This document shows, piece by piece, positions 9,143-16,865 of a DNA stretch of 56,465 nucleotides. Within the stretch, counting starts at the first letter, position 1. Each line of letters starts with the position of its first letter. The stretch is taken from contig JBGAQX010000025.1 in NCBI GenBank assembly GCA_044220545.1, positions 1-56,465 of the forward strand, in the 5' to 3' direction. Below the pieces are notes generated by a model. That model searched no databases, was not told where the DNA came from, and saw only the letters and a list, made by a program, of their open reading frames with translations. Both the position numbers and the translations under genes were made by a program. The stretch is from Fen-999 sp044220545 (GTDB lineage Bacteria > Pseudomonadota > Gammaproteobacteria > Burkholderiales > Rhodocyclaceae).

Positions 9143-9219
9143 TTTCCGCCTTAAATACAGCAAGTCGGTTTTGTTTATTTTCACTGATGCAACAATGACT
9201 TACGAGAGCATCGAAAATC

Positions 9220-9236
9220 CGGCACAAGACGTGCAT
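9220..9236 (+). promoter_or_regulatory. Putative sigma-54 (-24/-12) promoter
   Basis: The sequence cGGCACaagacgTGCAt matches the TGGCAC-N5-TTGCA consensus with one mismatch in each half. It keeps the essential GG (9221-9222) and GC (9233-9234) with exactly 10 bases between them. The expected transcription start is near 9246, about 86 bases before the Met-Ser-Gly gene. A sigma-54 activator in the same cluster supports the call. Confidence 0.55.
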
Positions 9237-9331
9237 TAGCTATCCCGAGCGAACCCATTCCCAGGAAGTTTGCTCGGGATCCGGCGGCCGTCGGATCTTC
9301 AGCGCACCACCACTCTCGTCGAGGAGAATTT

Positions 9332-9868
9332 ATGAAGATCAAGTCCATCGTTGTTGCCACCCTCGTTTCTTTCGGCATTGCCGGCACCGCCCTCGCTGCC
9401 GATGACCAGAAGGGCATGAGCGGCATGTCCGGTATGTCTGGCATGTCCGGCCAGAAGGGCATGAGTGGCATGTCCGGTATGTCGGGCATGTCCGGCCAAA
9501 AAGGCATGAGCGGCATGTCCGGCATGGAAGGCCAGAAGGGCATGAGCGGCATGTCGGGCATGGAAGGCCAAAAGGGAATGAGCGGCATGTCTGGTATGTC
9601 TGGCATGAGCGGTATGTCGGGTATGTCCGGCATGGAAGGAATGGAAGGCAAGAAGGCGAAGAAGAAGGCCAAGCAGGAAGGCATGTCCGGAATGTCGGGC
9701 ATGAGCGGGATGTCCGGCATGGGGGACAACACCCCATCCCATTTTTTGGTCACTGACGAGGCGTATCGGCCATGGTCACAACTCGGTTTCGGTCTCTGTT
9801 CGCCAGCGCCGTGCTGGCAGGCACCTGGCTGTCGGCGGCGACTGCCGGAGCGGTGGAGTCCTCCGTAG
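9332..9868 (+). CDS. Periplasmic methionine-rich Met-Ser-Gly repeat protein
   Basis: There is a Sec signal peptide (MKIKSIVVATLVSFGIAGTALA, with likely cleavage before ADDQ), then nearly uninterrupted Met-x-Gly triplets. The blocks are four, four, three, three and eight triplets, the first four each closed by Gln-Lys-Gly, then a Lys-rich linker and four more triplets. In all about 27 methionines fall within about 104 residues. A GAGGAG site lies 5 bases before the ATG. Residues after about 132 read through the start of the next gene in another frame and look unnatural; a single extra base in the G5 or T6 run near 9721-9747 would instead stop at the TGA at 9754, giving about 141 residues. The family is not one I can name. 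Met every third residue suits Cu(I)/Ag(I) binding or sacrificial methionine oxidation. Its co-location with a DMSO-reductase-like enzyme is suggestive but not proof. Confidence 0.8.
   Translation: MKIKSIVVATLVSFGIAGTALAADDQKGMSGMSGMSGMSGQKGMSGMSGMSGMSGQKGMSGMSGMEGQKGMSGMSGMEGQKGMSGMSGMSGMSGMSGMSGMEGMEGKKAKKKAKQEGMSGMSGMSGMSGMGDNTPSHFLVTDEAYRPWSQLGFGLCSPAPCWQAPGCRRRLPERWSPP
9416..9724 (+). repeat. Tandem 9-base coding repeat (Met-Ser-Gly)
   Basis: About 26 copies of an ATG-Ser-GGN unit occur, interrupted by Gln-Lys-Gly and a Lys-rich linker (about 9649-9681). Serine codons alternate among AGC, AGT, TCC, TCT and TCG and glycine codons vary too. The protein sequence is therefore kept while the DNA has diverged, which argues against a fresh slippage product. 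Confidence 0.9.
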
Positions 9869-10107
9869 CCGTTGCCGGTCTCGCGCCGTTTCAACGTCCC
9901 GACGGGGCGCCGCAATTGATGGTTGCGCCCCCCCATGACGCTGCCGGCGGCCGCGCCCTTCATGGCGTGTCCCAACCCGTGCCGCCCAGCCTGAAGTTCC
10001 TGCGCGACCAGGGCAACTGGTACAGCCCCTTCGACCAACCCGGCGCGCCGCGCCCCTACGATATCCGCGGTTGGCACGCGAACCCTCCCACCGCCCGCAA
10101 GCACTAG
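9772..10107 (+). CDS. Small secreted protein of unknown family
   Basis: The 111-residue protein has a Sec signal peptide (about residues 1-27, ending TAGAVES). The mature part carries the motifs LAPFQRPDGAP, PPSLKFLRDQGNWYSPFDQP and PYDIRGWH. It has no CxxCH motif and no cysteine in the mature part, so it is not a cytochrome. The start overlaps the end of the Met-Ser-Gly frame by 97 bases, with a GAGG about 10 bases upstream. The pentaheme cytochrome gene follows 10 bases after the stop. The aromatic, Pro-rich conserved look suggests a partner or scaffold of the redox complex, but I do not recognise the family. Confidence 0.7.
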   Translation: MVTTRFRSLFASAVLAGTWLSAATAGAVESSVAVAGLAPFQRPDGAPQLMVAPPHDAAGGRALHGVSQPVPPSLKFLRDQGNWYSPFDQPGAPRPYDIRGWHANPPTARKH

Positions 10108-10117
10108 GAAACACGCC

Positions 10118-10945
10118 ATGTCGAAATACGACTGGATCATTGCCGCCATCATCGTCGCGACGATGGCCGTGGCGGTGGTTCTCTTCGGCGCCGCCCGGCC
10201 ACCGGCCGATGTCGCGTCGGACGCCCCCGACTACCTGCGCTCGACCTACAGCCCGCTGCACTTTCGCCCGGCGGCCGAACTGGCGAGCGACGCCGAATGC
10301 CTGGCCTGCCACCGGGAAGTGCTCGACGACCGCGTTCAGGCGAAATCGCCCGCCGGCCTCGAAGCCAGGAACAGTCTGGCCTGGTACCAGCGCGTATCGA
10401 CCTACACGGGCGACCAGGAGACGTTCCATCGTCGCCACCTGACCACGCCGCTGGCAAAGCAGTTGATGAACCTCCAATGCAATACCTGCCACCAGGGCCA
10501 CGACCCGCGCGAGGAAGCGCCCGGTTCCTCGGCCACGGGCCCCGGCGCCGACGAAGCGGCCTTCACATTGCGCAAGCAGGTCAATCCCGAGACCACCTGC
10601 CTGAAGTGCCATGGTCAGATGAACTGGCAGGTCATGGGCCTGCCCGGCCCGTGGCAGGAGGTTCGCGACCAGATGGGCAACGACTGCCTGGCCTGTCACG
10701 CCAACATCCGTACCAGCCGCCACAAGGTCAGCTACCTGAACGCCGCCGCCATCGAGGAAGCGGGCAAGGGCAACGCCGAGGTATGCCACGGCTGCCACGG
10801 CGGCCGGGCATGGTATCGGATTCCCTATCCCTATCCGCGCCATCCCTGGCCGAACATGCCTGGCGACATTCCGGACTGGGCCAAAGACCGGCCAGGCTAT
10901 TCCGAAGCGCGTTTTGCCCTGCCCCATTCGCCCGTCAACCGTTGA
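10118..10945 (+). CDS. Membrane-anchored pentaheme c-type cytochrome
   Basis: The 275-residue protein has one uncleaved N-terminal helix (about residues 6-24) and a periplasmic part with five CxxCH haem motifs at residues 61, 121, 161, 190 and 223. Scattered His residues (HRRH, HQGH, SRHK) could be distal ligands. There is an AGGA site 8 bases before the ATG. It stands where a DmsC-type quinol-oxidising membrane subunit would be expected and is the most likely electron link between the quinone pool and the molybdoenzyme, like NapC/NrfH or TorC in role though not clearly in sequence. The direction of electron flow is not determined by sequence. Confidence 0.88.
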   Translation: MSKYDWIIAAIIVATMAVAVVLFGAARPPADVASDAPDYLRSTYSPLHFRPAAELASDAECLACHREVLDDRVQAKSPAGLEARNSLAWYQRVSTYTGDQETFHRRHLTTPLAKQLMNLQCNTCHQGHDPREEAPGSSATGPGADEAAFTLRKQVNPETTCLKCHGQMNWQVMGLPGPWQEVRDQMGNDCLACHANIRTSRHKVSYLNAAAIEEAGKGNAEVCHGCHGGRAWYRIPYPYPRHPWPNMPGDIPDWAKDRPGYSEARFALPHSPVNR

Positions 10946-10955
10946 GACCGACGCC

Positions 10956-13529
10956 ATGAACAGCCCCATCCTCCGCGACGCCATCCAGGGCCTGATCAAT
11001 CCAACGCGGCGCAGCTTTCTCAAGACAGCCGCCGCCGGCAGCGCCGCCGCCGGCCTGTTCCGCTACGGCCTGGAGAGCCGCGATGCCCACGCCTTTGCCT
11101 ACGAGCCCTACCCGACTGACGACCAACTGACCACGGTGGTCACCTCCTGCGACCACAACTGCGGTTCACGGCACATGCTGGTCGCCCACAAGAAGGGCGA
11201 CGTGATCGTCCGGCTGTCGACCGACGACGGCCGCTACCAGGCCGGCGGCGCCTTCGGCAAGGACACGGTCGACGAACCGCAACTGCGCGCCTGCCTGCGC
11301 GGCCGCTCCTACCGCTCGCGCCTGTACTCGGCGGAGCGCCTGCTCTACCCGATGGTGCGGGTCGGCGAGCGCGGGGAAGGCCGGTTCAAGCGCGTTTCCT
11401 GGGACGAGGCGCTCGACCGCGTGGCCAGGAAGATGATCGAACTGAAGCAGAAGTACGGGCCGACGGCGATTCTCGACCAGGCCTACGCCGGCACCTCGTA
11501 CGGCGTACTGCACAAGTCGGACCAGATCGAGGGCCTGCTGGCGCGCTTTCTCGGCATGTTCGGCTGCCGCACCAATTCATGGTCGGTGCCGAGCTACCAG
11601 GGCACCACGTCCAGTTCGCGCTGGACCTTCGGCACCATCGAGGACGGCAACGAGGACGATGCCTTCGCGCATTCCAAGCTGATCGTCATGTGGGGCTGGA
11701 ATCCCGCCTACACCTTCCACGGCGGCAATACCTTCTACTACATGCGCATGGCCAAGCAGCGCGGCTGCAAGTTCGTGGTGGTCGATCCGCAATTCACCGA
11801 TTCCGCCGCCGCCTACGACGCCTGGTGGATTCCGATCCGCCCCAATACCGACGCCGCCATGCTGGCCGGCATGGCACATTACATCTTCGCCAACAACCTC
11901 CAGGACCAGAAGTTCATCGACAAGTTCTGCCAGGGCATGGACGCCGGCACCATGCCGAGCTGGGCCAAGGGGCAGGAGAGTTTCAAGGACTACATCCTCG
12001 GCAAATCGGACAACACCCCCAAGACGCCCGAGTGGGCGGAAAAGATCTGCGGCGTGTCCGCGGCCGACATCCGGAAGCTGGCCGACATGGTCGCCCGCAC
12101 CAAGCCGGCGGCGCTCAAGGCTTCCTGGTCGCCGGGCCGCAATGCGTATGGCGAACAGTACAACCGCATGGCGGCGGCGGTTCAGGCCATGACCGGCAAC
12201 ATCGGCATCCTCGGCGGTTGCGCGGAGGGCGTCGGCAAGGGCTGGCACGCCGAATCGATCGCCTATCCCTACGACGAGTACGCCAACGTCTGGTGGGCGT
12301 CGCTGAAGTCGGACCGCTGGGCGCACTGCGTGCTCAACTACCCGAACGTCAAGCGCGAGGAGATCGGCTGCTGGCCGCGCGACGATGCGCTCGACGGCCG
12401 CATCCCGAACATCAAGGCGATCTTCTGGCATGGCTCCGACTGGTTCAACCAGCTCACCAACATCAACAAGGAAATCGAGGCCATCAAGAAGCTGGAGCTG
12501 GTGGTGTGCTCGGATTCGACCATCACGCCCTCGGGCCTGTGGGCCGACGTGCTGCTGCCCATCGCCACCCACTTCGAACGTCACGACGTCGGCCTGCCCT
12601 GGTACAAGGGGCACTACTACATCCACCGGCCCAAGGTCATCGAACCGATGGGCGAGAGCAAGACCGACCTTCAGGTCTATACGGAGCTGGCCTACCGGAT
12701 CGAGAAGCTCGACCCATCCGTCAAGGACTTCGGCAAACGCTACAACCCGAAGGCCGATCGCTCCTACTTCGACAACCCGGACGCGGTCGACGAGGCCTAT
12801 CTGGTGGACTGGTGGAAGAAGGTCCAGAACCACCAGGGCGTGACCATGTCGTGGGAGGAATTCAAGCGCCGCGGCGTCTACAAGTTCGTCTTCGACAAGC
12901 CGCTGGTGGCCTTCCGCGATCAGATCGAGAAGGGCGAGCCCTTCCCGACGCCCTCGGGCAAGATCGAGATCCTGTCGACCACGCTGGCCAAGGTGACGGA
13001 CTGGACGCGCACCCAGTGGGGCTACCACATCCCCTCGATTCCAAAGTGGATCGAGCCGTTCGAGTCGCTCAACCATCCGACCAAGACCAAGGATTTCCCG
13101 TTCCACATGATCACGCCGCATCCGCGCTGGCGCACGCACTCGATCTTCAACAACATCCCCTGGCTGCGCGAGACCTATCAGCAGGAGCTGACCATGAACG
13201 CGGCCGACGCCCGCCGGCTGGGCCTGAAGACCGGCGACATCGTCGAGACCTGGAACGACCGCGGCCGCGTCGTGGTGCCCCTCTACGTGACGGAGCGCTG
13301 CATGCCGGGCGTGGTGGCGCTGCACGAGGGCGCCTGGATGGATCTCGACAAGAAGGGTATCGACCGCTCCGGCAACCCCGATTTCCTGACGCTCGACGAG
13401 CCCAGTCCCGCTGGCGCCTTCGCCTACAACACCATCCTGGTCAATGTGAAGAAGACCGACCTGGAACACCGGCCCGGCTGGGATACCCGGGCCACGGCCC
13501 GGTCCGTCATCTTTCGTCGGGACGCTTAG
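10956..13529 (+). CDS. DmsA-like molybdopterin oxidoreductase, catalytic subunit, Tat-exported
   Basis: The 857-residue protein of the DMSO reductase superfamily starts with a Tat signal (TRRSFLK at residues 17-23, then an Ala/Gly-rich run). The FS0 iron-sulfur motif is C65-x3-C69-x3-H73-x39-C113: the third ligand is His, not Cys. RACLRGRSYR and the SWDEALDRVA block match DmsA, and a dinucleotide-binding domain closes the C-terminus. Ser213 lies where DmsA has its Mo-coordinating serine (alignment from memory). The start at 10956 places the Tat motif at the usual distance; an upstream frame start is inside the cytochrome gene. Candidate substrates are S- or N-oxides, including methionine sulfoxide, or an inorganic oxyanion; the sequence does not decide. 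Confidence 0.9.
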   Translation: MNSPILRDAIQGLINPTRRSFLKTAAAGSAAAGLFRYGLESRDAHAFAYEPYPTDDQLTTVVTSCDHNCGSRHMLVAHKKGDVIVRLSTDDGRYQAGGAFGKDTVDEPQLRACLRGRSYRSRLYSAERLLYPMVRVGERGEGRFKRVSWDEALDRVARKMIELKQKYGPTAILDQAYAGTSYGVLHKSDQIEGLLARFLGMFGCRTNSWSVPSYQGTTSSSRWTFGTIEDGNEDDAFAHSKLIVMWGWNPAYTFHGGNTFYYMRMAKQRGCKFVVVDPQFTDSAAAYDAWWIPIRPNTDAAMLAGMAHYIFANNLQDQKFIDKFCQGMDAGTMPSWAKGQESFKDYILGKSDNTPKTPEWAEKICGVSAADIRKLADMVARTKPAALKASWSPGRNAYGEQYNRMAAAVQAMTGNIGILGGCAEGVGKGWHAESIAYPYDEYANVWWASLKSDRWAHCVLNYPNVKREEIGCWPRDDALDGRIPNIKAIFWHGSDWFNQLTNINKEIEAIKKLELVVCSDSTITPSGLWADVLLPIATHFERHDVGLPWYKGHYYIHRPKVIEPMGESKTDLQVYTELAYRIEKLDPSVKDFGKRYNPKADRSYFDNPDAVDEAYLVDWWKKVQNHQGVTMSWEEFKRRGVYKFVFDKPLVAFRDQIEKGEPFPTPSGKIEILSTTLAKVTDWTRTQWGYHIPSIPKWIEPFESLNHPTKTKDFPFHMITPHPRWRTHSIFNNIPWLRETYQQELTMNAADARRLGLKTGDIVETWNDRGRVVVPLYVTERCMPGVVALHEGAWMDLDKKGIDRSGNPDFLTLDEPSPAGAFAYNTILVNVKKTDLEHRPGWDTRATARSVIFRRDA

Positions 13530-13532
13530 GCC

Positions 13533-14204
13533 ATGACCAAACTCGACAAGGAACAAGTGAAGGCGGCCCTGGTGCGCAAGGTGGCCCAGACCTACCAGCC
13601 GGTCAAGCCGGTACAGCAGTTGGGTTTCGTGCATCACAACGTCGACTGCATCGGCTGCCGCGCCTGCGAGATCGCCTGCAAGGACAAGAACGGCCTGCCG
13701 CCGGGGCCGCGCTTCCGCCGCGTGATGTACATCGAGGGCGGCCACTACCCGGACGTGTTCGCCTACAAGGTCAACATGTCGTGCAACCACTGCGCCGAAC
13801 CGGCCTGCCTGCCCACCTGCCCGACCGGCGCCATCTGGAAGCGCGAAGCCGACGGTATCGTCGACATCGACTCGACACTGTGCATCGGTTGCCGCCGCTG
13901 CGAGGCGGCCTGCCCCTACGGCGCGCCGCAGTGGGACCCGCTGGCCAAGACGGTCAAGAAGTGCAACCTGTGCGTCGACGAGATCGACGCGGGCCGCAAG
14001 CCCTACTGCGTCATGGCCTGCATGATGCGCGTGCTCGACATCGGCCCGATCGACCAGTTGCGCGCCGGCACCTGGAAGACCACCGCCATAGGCCCCCAGG
14101 ATCAACCGGTGCGCCAGGTGCGCAACATGGCCAATCCGGAGCTGACCAATCCTTCCATCGTCTTCGTGCCCCACCGCAAGGGGCGCGTGGACAAGGGCTC
14201 ATGA
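13533..14204 (+). CDS. DmsB-like 4x[4Fe-4S] electron-transfer subunit
   Basis: The 223-residue ferredoxin-like protein has four cysteine groups: CIGCRACEIAC, CNHCAEPACLPTC, CIGCRRCEAAC, and a split fourth group (CNLC with PYCVMAC). This is the full set for four cubane clusters. The end of the family signature (LDIGPIDQLRAG) is also present. It starts 3 bases after the catalytic gene and overlaps the chaperone gene by ATGA. It has no signal of its own and would be co-exported with the Tat-dependent catalytic subunit. It passes electrons between the pentaheme cytochrome and the molybdenum site. Confidence 0.92.
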   Translation: MTKLDKEQVKAALVRKVAQTYQPVKPVQQLGFVHHNVDCIGCRACEIACKDKNGLPPGPRFRRVMYIEGGHYPDVFAYKVNMSCNHCAEPACLPTCPTGAIWKREADGIVDIDSTLCIGCRRCEAACPYGAPQWDPLAKTVKKCNLCVDEIDAGRKPYCVMACMMRVLDIGPIDQLRAGTWKTTAIGPQDQPVRQVRNMANPELTNPSIVFVPHRKGRVDKGS

Positions 14205-14953
14205 ACTCGCCGGAGCCGATGGCCAGCGAACTGGCGGACATCGTCGCCGAGGACGCCGAGTCGCTGGCCGCCCTGCACGACCGGGAGCTGACGCCCGACC
14301 TGTTGGCGGCCCTGGACGAGGCGCGTTTCCCGGCTTGTCTCGGCCTGCTGCCCACCTCGGCGGCGGCCGTCCAGGCCTGGCGGGCGATGGCCGAGGGGCT
14401 GGCCGACCTGCCGACATCGCCCGACGAGGCGGCCATGGACGAACTGGCCAGCGAATACGCCGCCATCTATCTGACCGGTGCCTACGGCGCCTCGCCCTAC
14501 GAATCGGTCTGGACCGACGACGACCACCTGACCTGCCAGACCGCCATGTTCCAGTTGCGCGACATCTACGCCGCGGCCGGCCTGACCACCACGGACTGGC
14601 GCCAGCGCGCCGACGATCACCTGGTGCTGCAACTGCTCTATGTCGCCCACGCGGCACGGGTTGCCACCACCGACGAGCACTGGCGCGCACTGGCGCGCAT
14701 GCTCGACGAGCACCCGCTGCGCTGGCTGCCGGATTTCGCGGCGCGCGTCGCCTCGCGCAGTACCTCGTCCTTCTACGCGGGGCTCGCCGTGTTGACCACC
14801 GCCTGGCTGGAGACGCTGCGCGACCTGCTGGCCAGCCACCTCAAGGAACCCCGGCCGAGCCGCGAAGAAATCGAGGCGCGCCTGCGGCCGACGCTCGAAG
14901 CGCCGGCCGAACCCATGGTCTTCATGCCGGGCGGCAGCGGCCCGAGTTGGTAG
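14201..14953 (+). CDS. TorD/DmsD-family molybdoenzyme maturation chaperone
   Basis: The 250-residue, mainly helical cytoplasmic protein has the TorD-family core ELASEYAAIYL, then SPYESVWTDDD, and LRDIYAAAGL. It is expected to bind the Tat signal of the adjacent DmsA-like protein and hold it until cofactor insertion. The ATG overlaps the stop of the ferredoxin subunit by four bases, so translation is probably coupled. The C-terminal extension (about residues 215-250) is polar and Pro-rich. Confidence 0.85.
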   Translation: MNSPEPMASELADIVAEDAESLAALHDRELTPDLLAALDEARFPACLGLLPTSAAAVQAWRAMAEGLADLPTSPDEAAMDELASEYAAIYLTGAYGASPYESVWTDDDHLTCQTAMFQLRDIYAAAGLTTTDWRQRADDHLVLQLLYVAHAARVATTDEHWRALARMLDEHPLRWLPDFAARVASRSTSSFYAGLAVLTTAWLETLRDLLASHLKEPRPSREEIEARLRPTLEAPAEPMVFMPGGSGPSW

Positions 14954-14999
14954 CCCCGCATCCCGGCGCGCGACCCCATCGCCGCGCTACACTGCCGCC

Positions 15000-16865
15000 A
15001 TGACGGTTGCCTTCTCTCCGCTCAAACGGCGCATTCTGACGCGCCTGCTGATCGCCGCCAGCATTCTTTCGGCGCTGTTGGCGGCGGTCTTCCTGACCGT
15101 CTATCGCGGCCAATTGGTCGCCGAGCGCAGCCGTGCCTCGCTGGGCTTCAACCTGCTGCTCCAGGCGGCCCTCGAAAACGCCATGCTCAAGCGCGACGTG
15201 CCGGGACTGGCGGAGATCGTTACCCGGCTCGGCACGCAGCCCGGCATCCATGGCGTCATGATCCTCAACCCGGCGGGCGACATCCGCTTCGCCTCGGCCC
15301 CGGACAAGCTCGGTCTGCGTCTGCCCGGCCTGGTGCCGGCCGCCGACGCGCAGCCGGTCGCCGAGTTCGCCGTGAACGAAGCCGGCGAGGAGGTGCTGCG
15401 CTCGGTGAACCCGGTGCGCAACAAGGCGCCCTGCGCCCCGTGCCACGGCCAGGCCAGCGATCATCCGGTCAATGGCATTCTGGTGGTCGACTACGACGCC
15501 GCCGAGATCCGCGCCCAGGCCTGGCAAAGCGCGGCGGCGCTGGCCGCCGCCGGCGTCGGCGTCCTGGGCCTGATCATGGCGGTGCTGTGGCGCTCGCTCA
15601 GCCGCCACGTGCTGCGTCCGGTCGCCGAGCTCGGCCGGGCCAGTGCCGCGCTCGAAGCGGGACGTCTAGACGAACGCGTCAGCCTCGCCGGCAACGATGA
15701 GTTGGCCGAACTCGGCCAGCGCTTCAACCGCATGGCCGAGCGCCTCGAAGCCCAGATGGCCCTGGTGCGCGCGAACGAAACCTATCTTCAGCAAGTTCTC
15801 GATGGCCTGCCGGACGGCGTGCGCGTCATTCGCGCCAGCGACATGCGGGTCGTGCTCGCCAACCGGGCCTTCCGCCAGCAGACAGGGCAACCGGACAGCG
15901 AAGTCATCCATCGGCCCTGCCACCAGAGCAGCCACAACCGCGCCACGCCCTGCATCGCCACGCTGGTGGTCTGCCCGCTGGTCGAGCTGAAGCGGGTTGG
16001 CGACACCCTCAAGGCCACCCACTACCACCAACGGTCCGACGGCGGCCAGTTTCCCGCCGAGGTTCACGCCGTGCTGGTCGAGATCGATGGACGCGCCGGC
16101 AAGGAACGCTACGTCGTCGAATCGGTGCGCGATCTCGGCCAGGCGGCGCGCGTTTCGCACGAGCAGCGGCTGTCGGAACTGGGCCTGCTCGCCGCCGGCA
16201 TCGCCCATGAAATCCACAACCCGCTGGGGTCGGTACGCCTGGGCGTCCAGGGGCTGACGCGGGAAATCCGTGAAGCGCGCATCACTCCGGAGCAGATCGT
16301 CGACTACATGGACCTCATCGACCAGGAGATCGACAACTGCATCGCCGTCACGCGCCGGCTGCTGCTGCTGGCGCGGCCACCGGCCAACAGCCTGCAACTG
16401 GTGGTGCTGAACGAGGCGCTGACCGATACCCTGCGCTTGCTGGAATTCGACGCCCAGACCCGAAAGATCGGCCAGGTCGCCGACCTGCCGGCGACGCCGC
16501 TGCGCGTGCTGGCCGACGAGGCGGAGATCCGCATGATCTTCCTCAACCTCATGCAGAATGCCCACCACGCGATGCCCGACGGCGGCACTCTGACCGCCCG
16601 CCTGACCAGCCGCGATGGCCACGCCGTGCTCGAAATCATCGACACGGGCATCGGCATGGCGCCCGAGCAGGTCCATAGCATTTTCGATCCCTTCTTCAGC
16701 CGCCGCGCCGATGGCGTGGCCGGGACCGGACTGGGCCTGACCATCGTCAGGAACTTCGTCGAGCGGATGGGCGGCGACATCGACGTGCGCAGCGAGCCTG
16801 GCCAGGGTTCGTGCTTCCGCATCCGCCTGGCGCTGGCGGAAACCGTAATGGAGACCAGCTCTTGA
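15000..16865 (+). CDS. Sensor histidine kinase with periplasmic c-type haem motif and Cys-rich PAS domain
   Basis: The 621-residue protein has two membrane segments (about 13-34 and 177-199) flanking a periplasmic domain with a CxxCH haem motif, CAPCH at 145-149. HAMP follows at about 200-250. A PAS domain with spaced cysteines 307, 318 and 325 (CHQSSH, PC, CPL) comes next. HisKA has His403 in AGIAHEIHNPL and HATPase_c ends in GTGLGLTIV. The architecture is NtrB/HydH-like. A covalently bound periplasmic haem would allow it to sense redox state, gas or oxidant. It lies 46 bases after the chaperone gene and overlaps its response regulator by 4 bases. Confidence 0.9.
   Translation: MTVAFSPLKRRILTRLLIAASILSALLAAVFLTVYRGQLVAERSRASLGFNLLLQAALENAMLKRDVPGLAEIVTRLGTQPGIHGVMILNPAGDIRFASAPDKLGLRLPGLVPAADAQPVAEFAVNEAGEEVLRSVNPVRNKAPCAPCHGQASDHPVNGILVVDYDAAEIRAQAWQSAAALAAAGVGVLGLIMAVLWRSLSRHVLRPVAELGRASAALEAGRLDERVSLAGNDELAELGQRFNRMAERLEAQMALVRANETYLQQVLDGLPDGVRVIRASDMRVVLANRAFRQQTGQPDSEVIHRPCHQSSHNRATPCIATLVVCPLVELKRVGDTLKATHYHQRSDGGQFPAEVHAVLVEIDGRAGKERYVVESVRDLGQAARVSHEQRLSELGLLAAGIAHEIHNPLGSVRLGVQGLTREIREARITPEQIVDYMDLIDQEIDNCIAVTRRLLLLARPPANSLQLVVLNEALTDTLRLLEFDAQTRKIGQVADLPATPLRVLADEAEIRMIFLNLMQNAHHAMPDGGTLTARLTSRDGHAVLEIIDTGIGMAPEQVHSIFDPFFSRRADGVAGTGLGLTIVRNFVERMGGDIDVRSEPGQGSCFRIRLALAETVMETSS

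Noticed and set aside
9416..9724. CRISPR-like appearance of the repeat tract
   Set aside because: The units are 9 bases, contiguous and coding with varied codons; there are no 25-40 base repeats or unique spacers.
9181..10152. Minus-strand frame with repeated Met-Pro-Asp-Ile-Pro units
   Set aside because: It is the antisense image of the Met-Ser-Gly repeat; it has no ribosome-binding site and no natural start.
11577..14174. 865-residue open frame on the minus strand opposite the molybdoenzyme genes
   Set aside because: It is a high-G+C shadow of the DmsA/DmsB-like genes; the translation has low-complexity His/Asp/Val/Gly composition and no domain signature.
11579..14200. Long plus-strand frame upstream of the TorD-like gene, in the same frame
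   Set aside because: It only reads DmsA/DmsB out of frame; real coding in this frame begins at the ATG at 14201.
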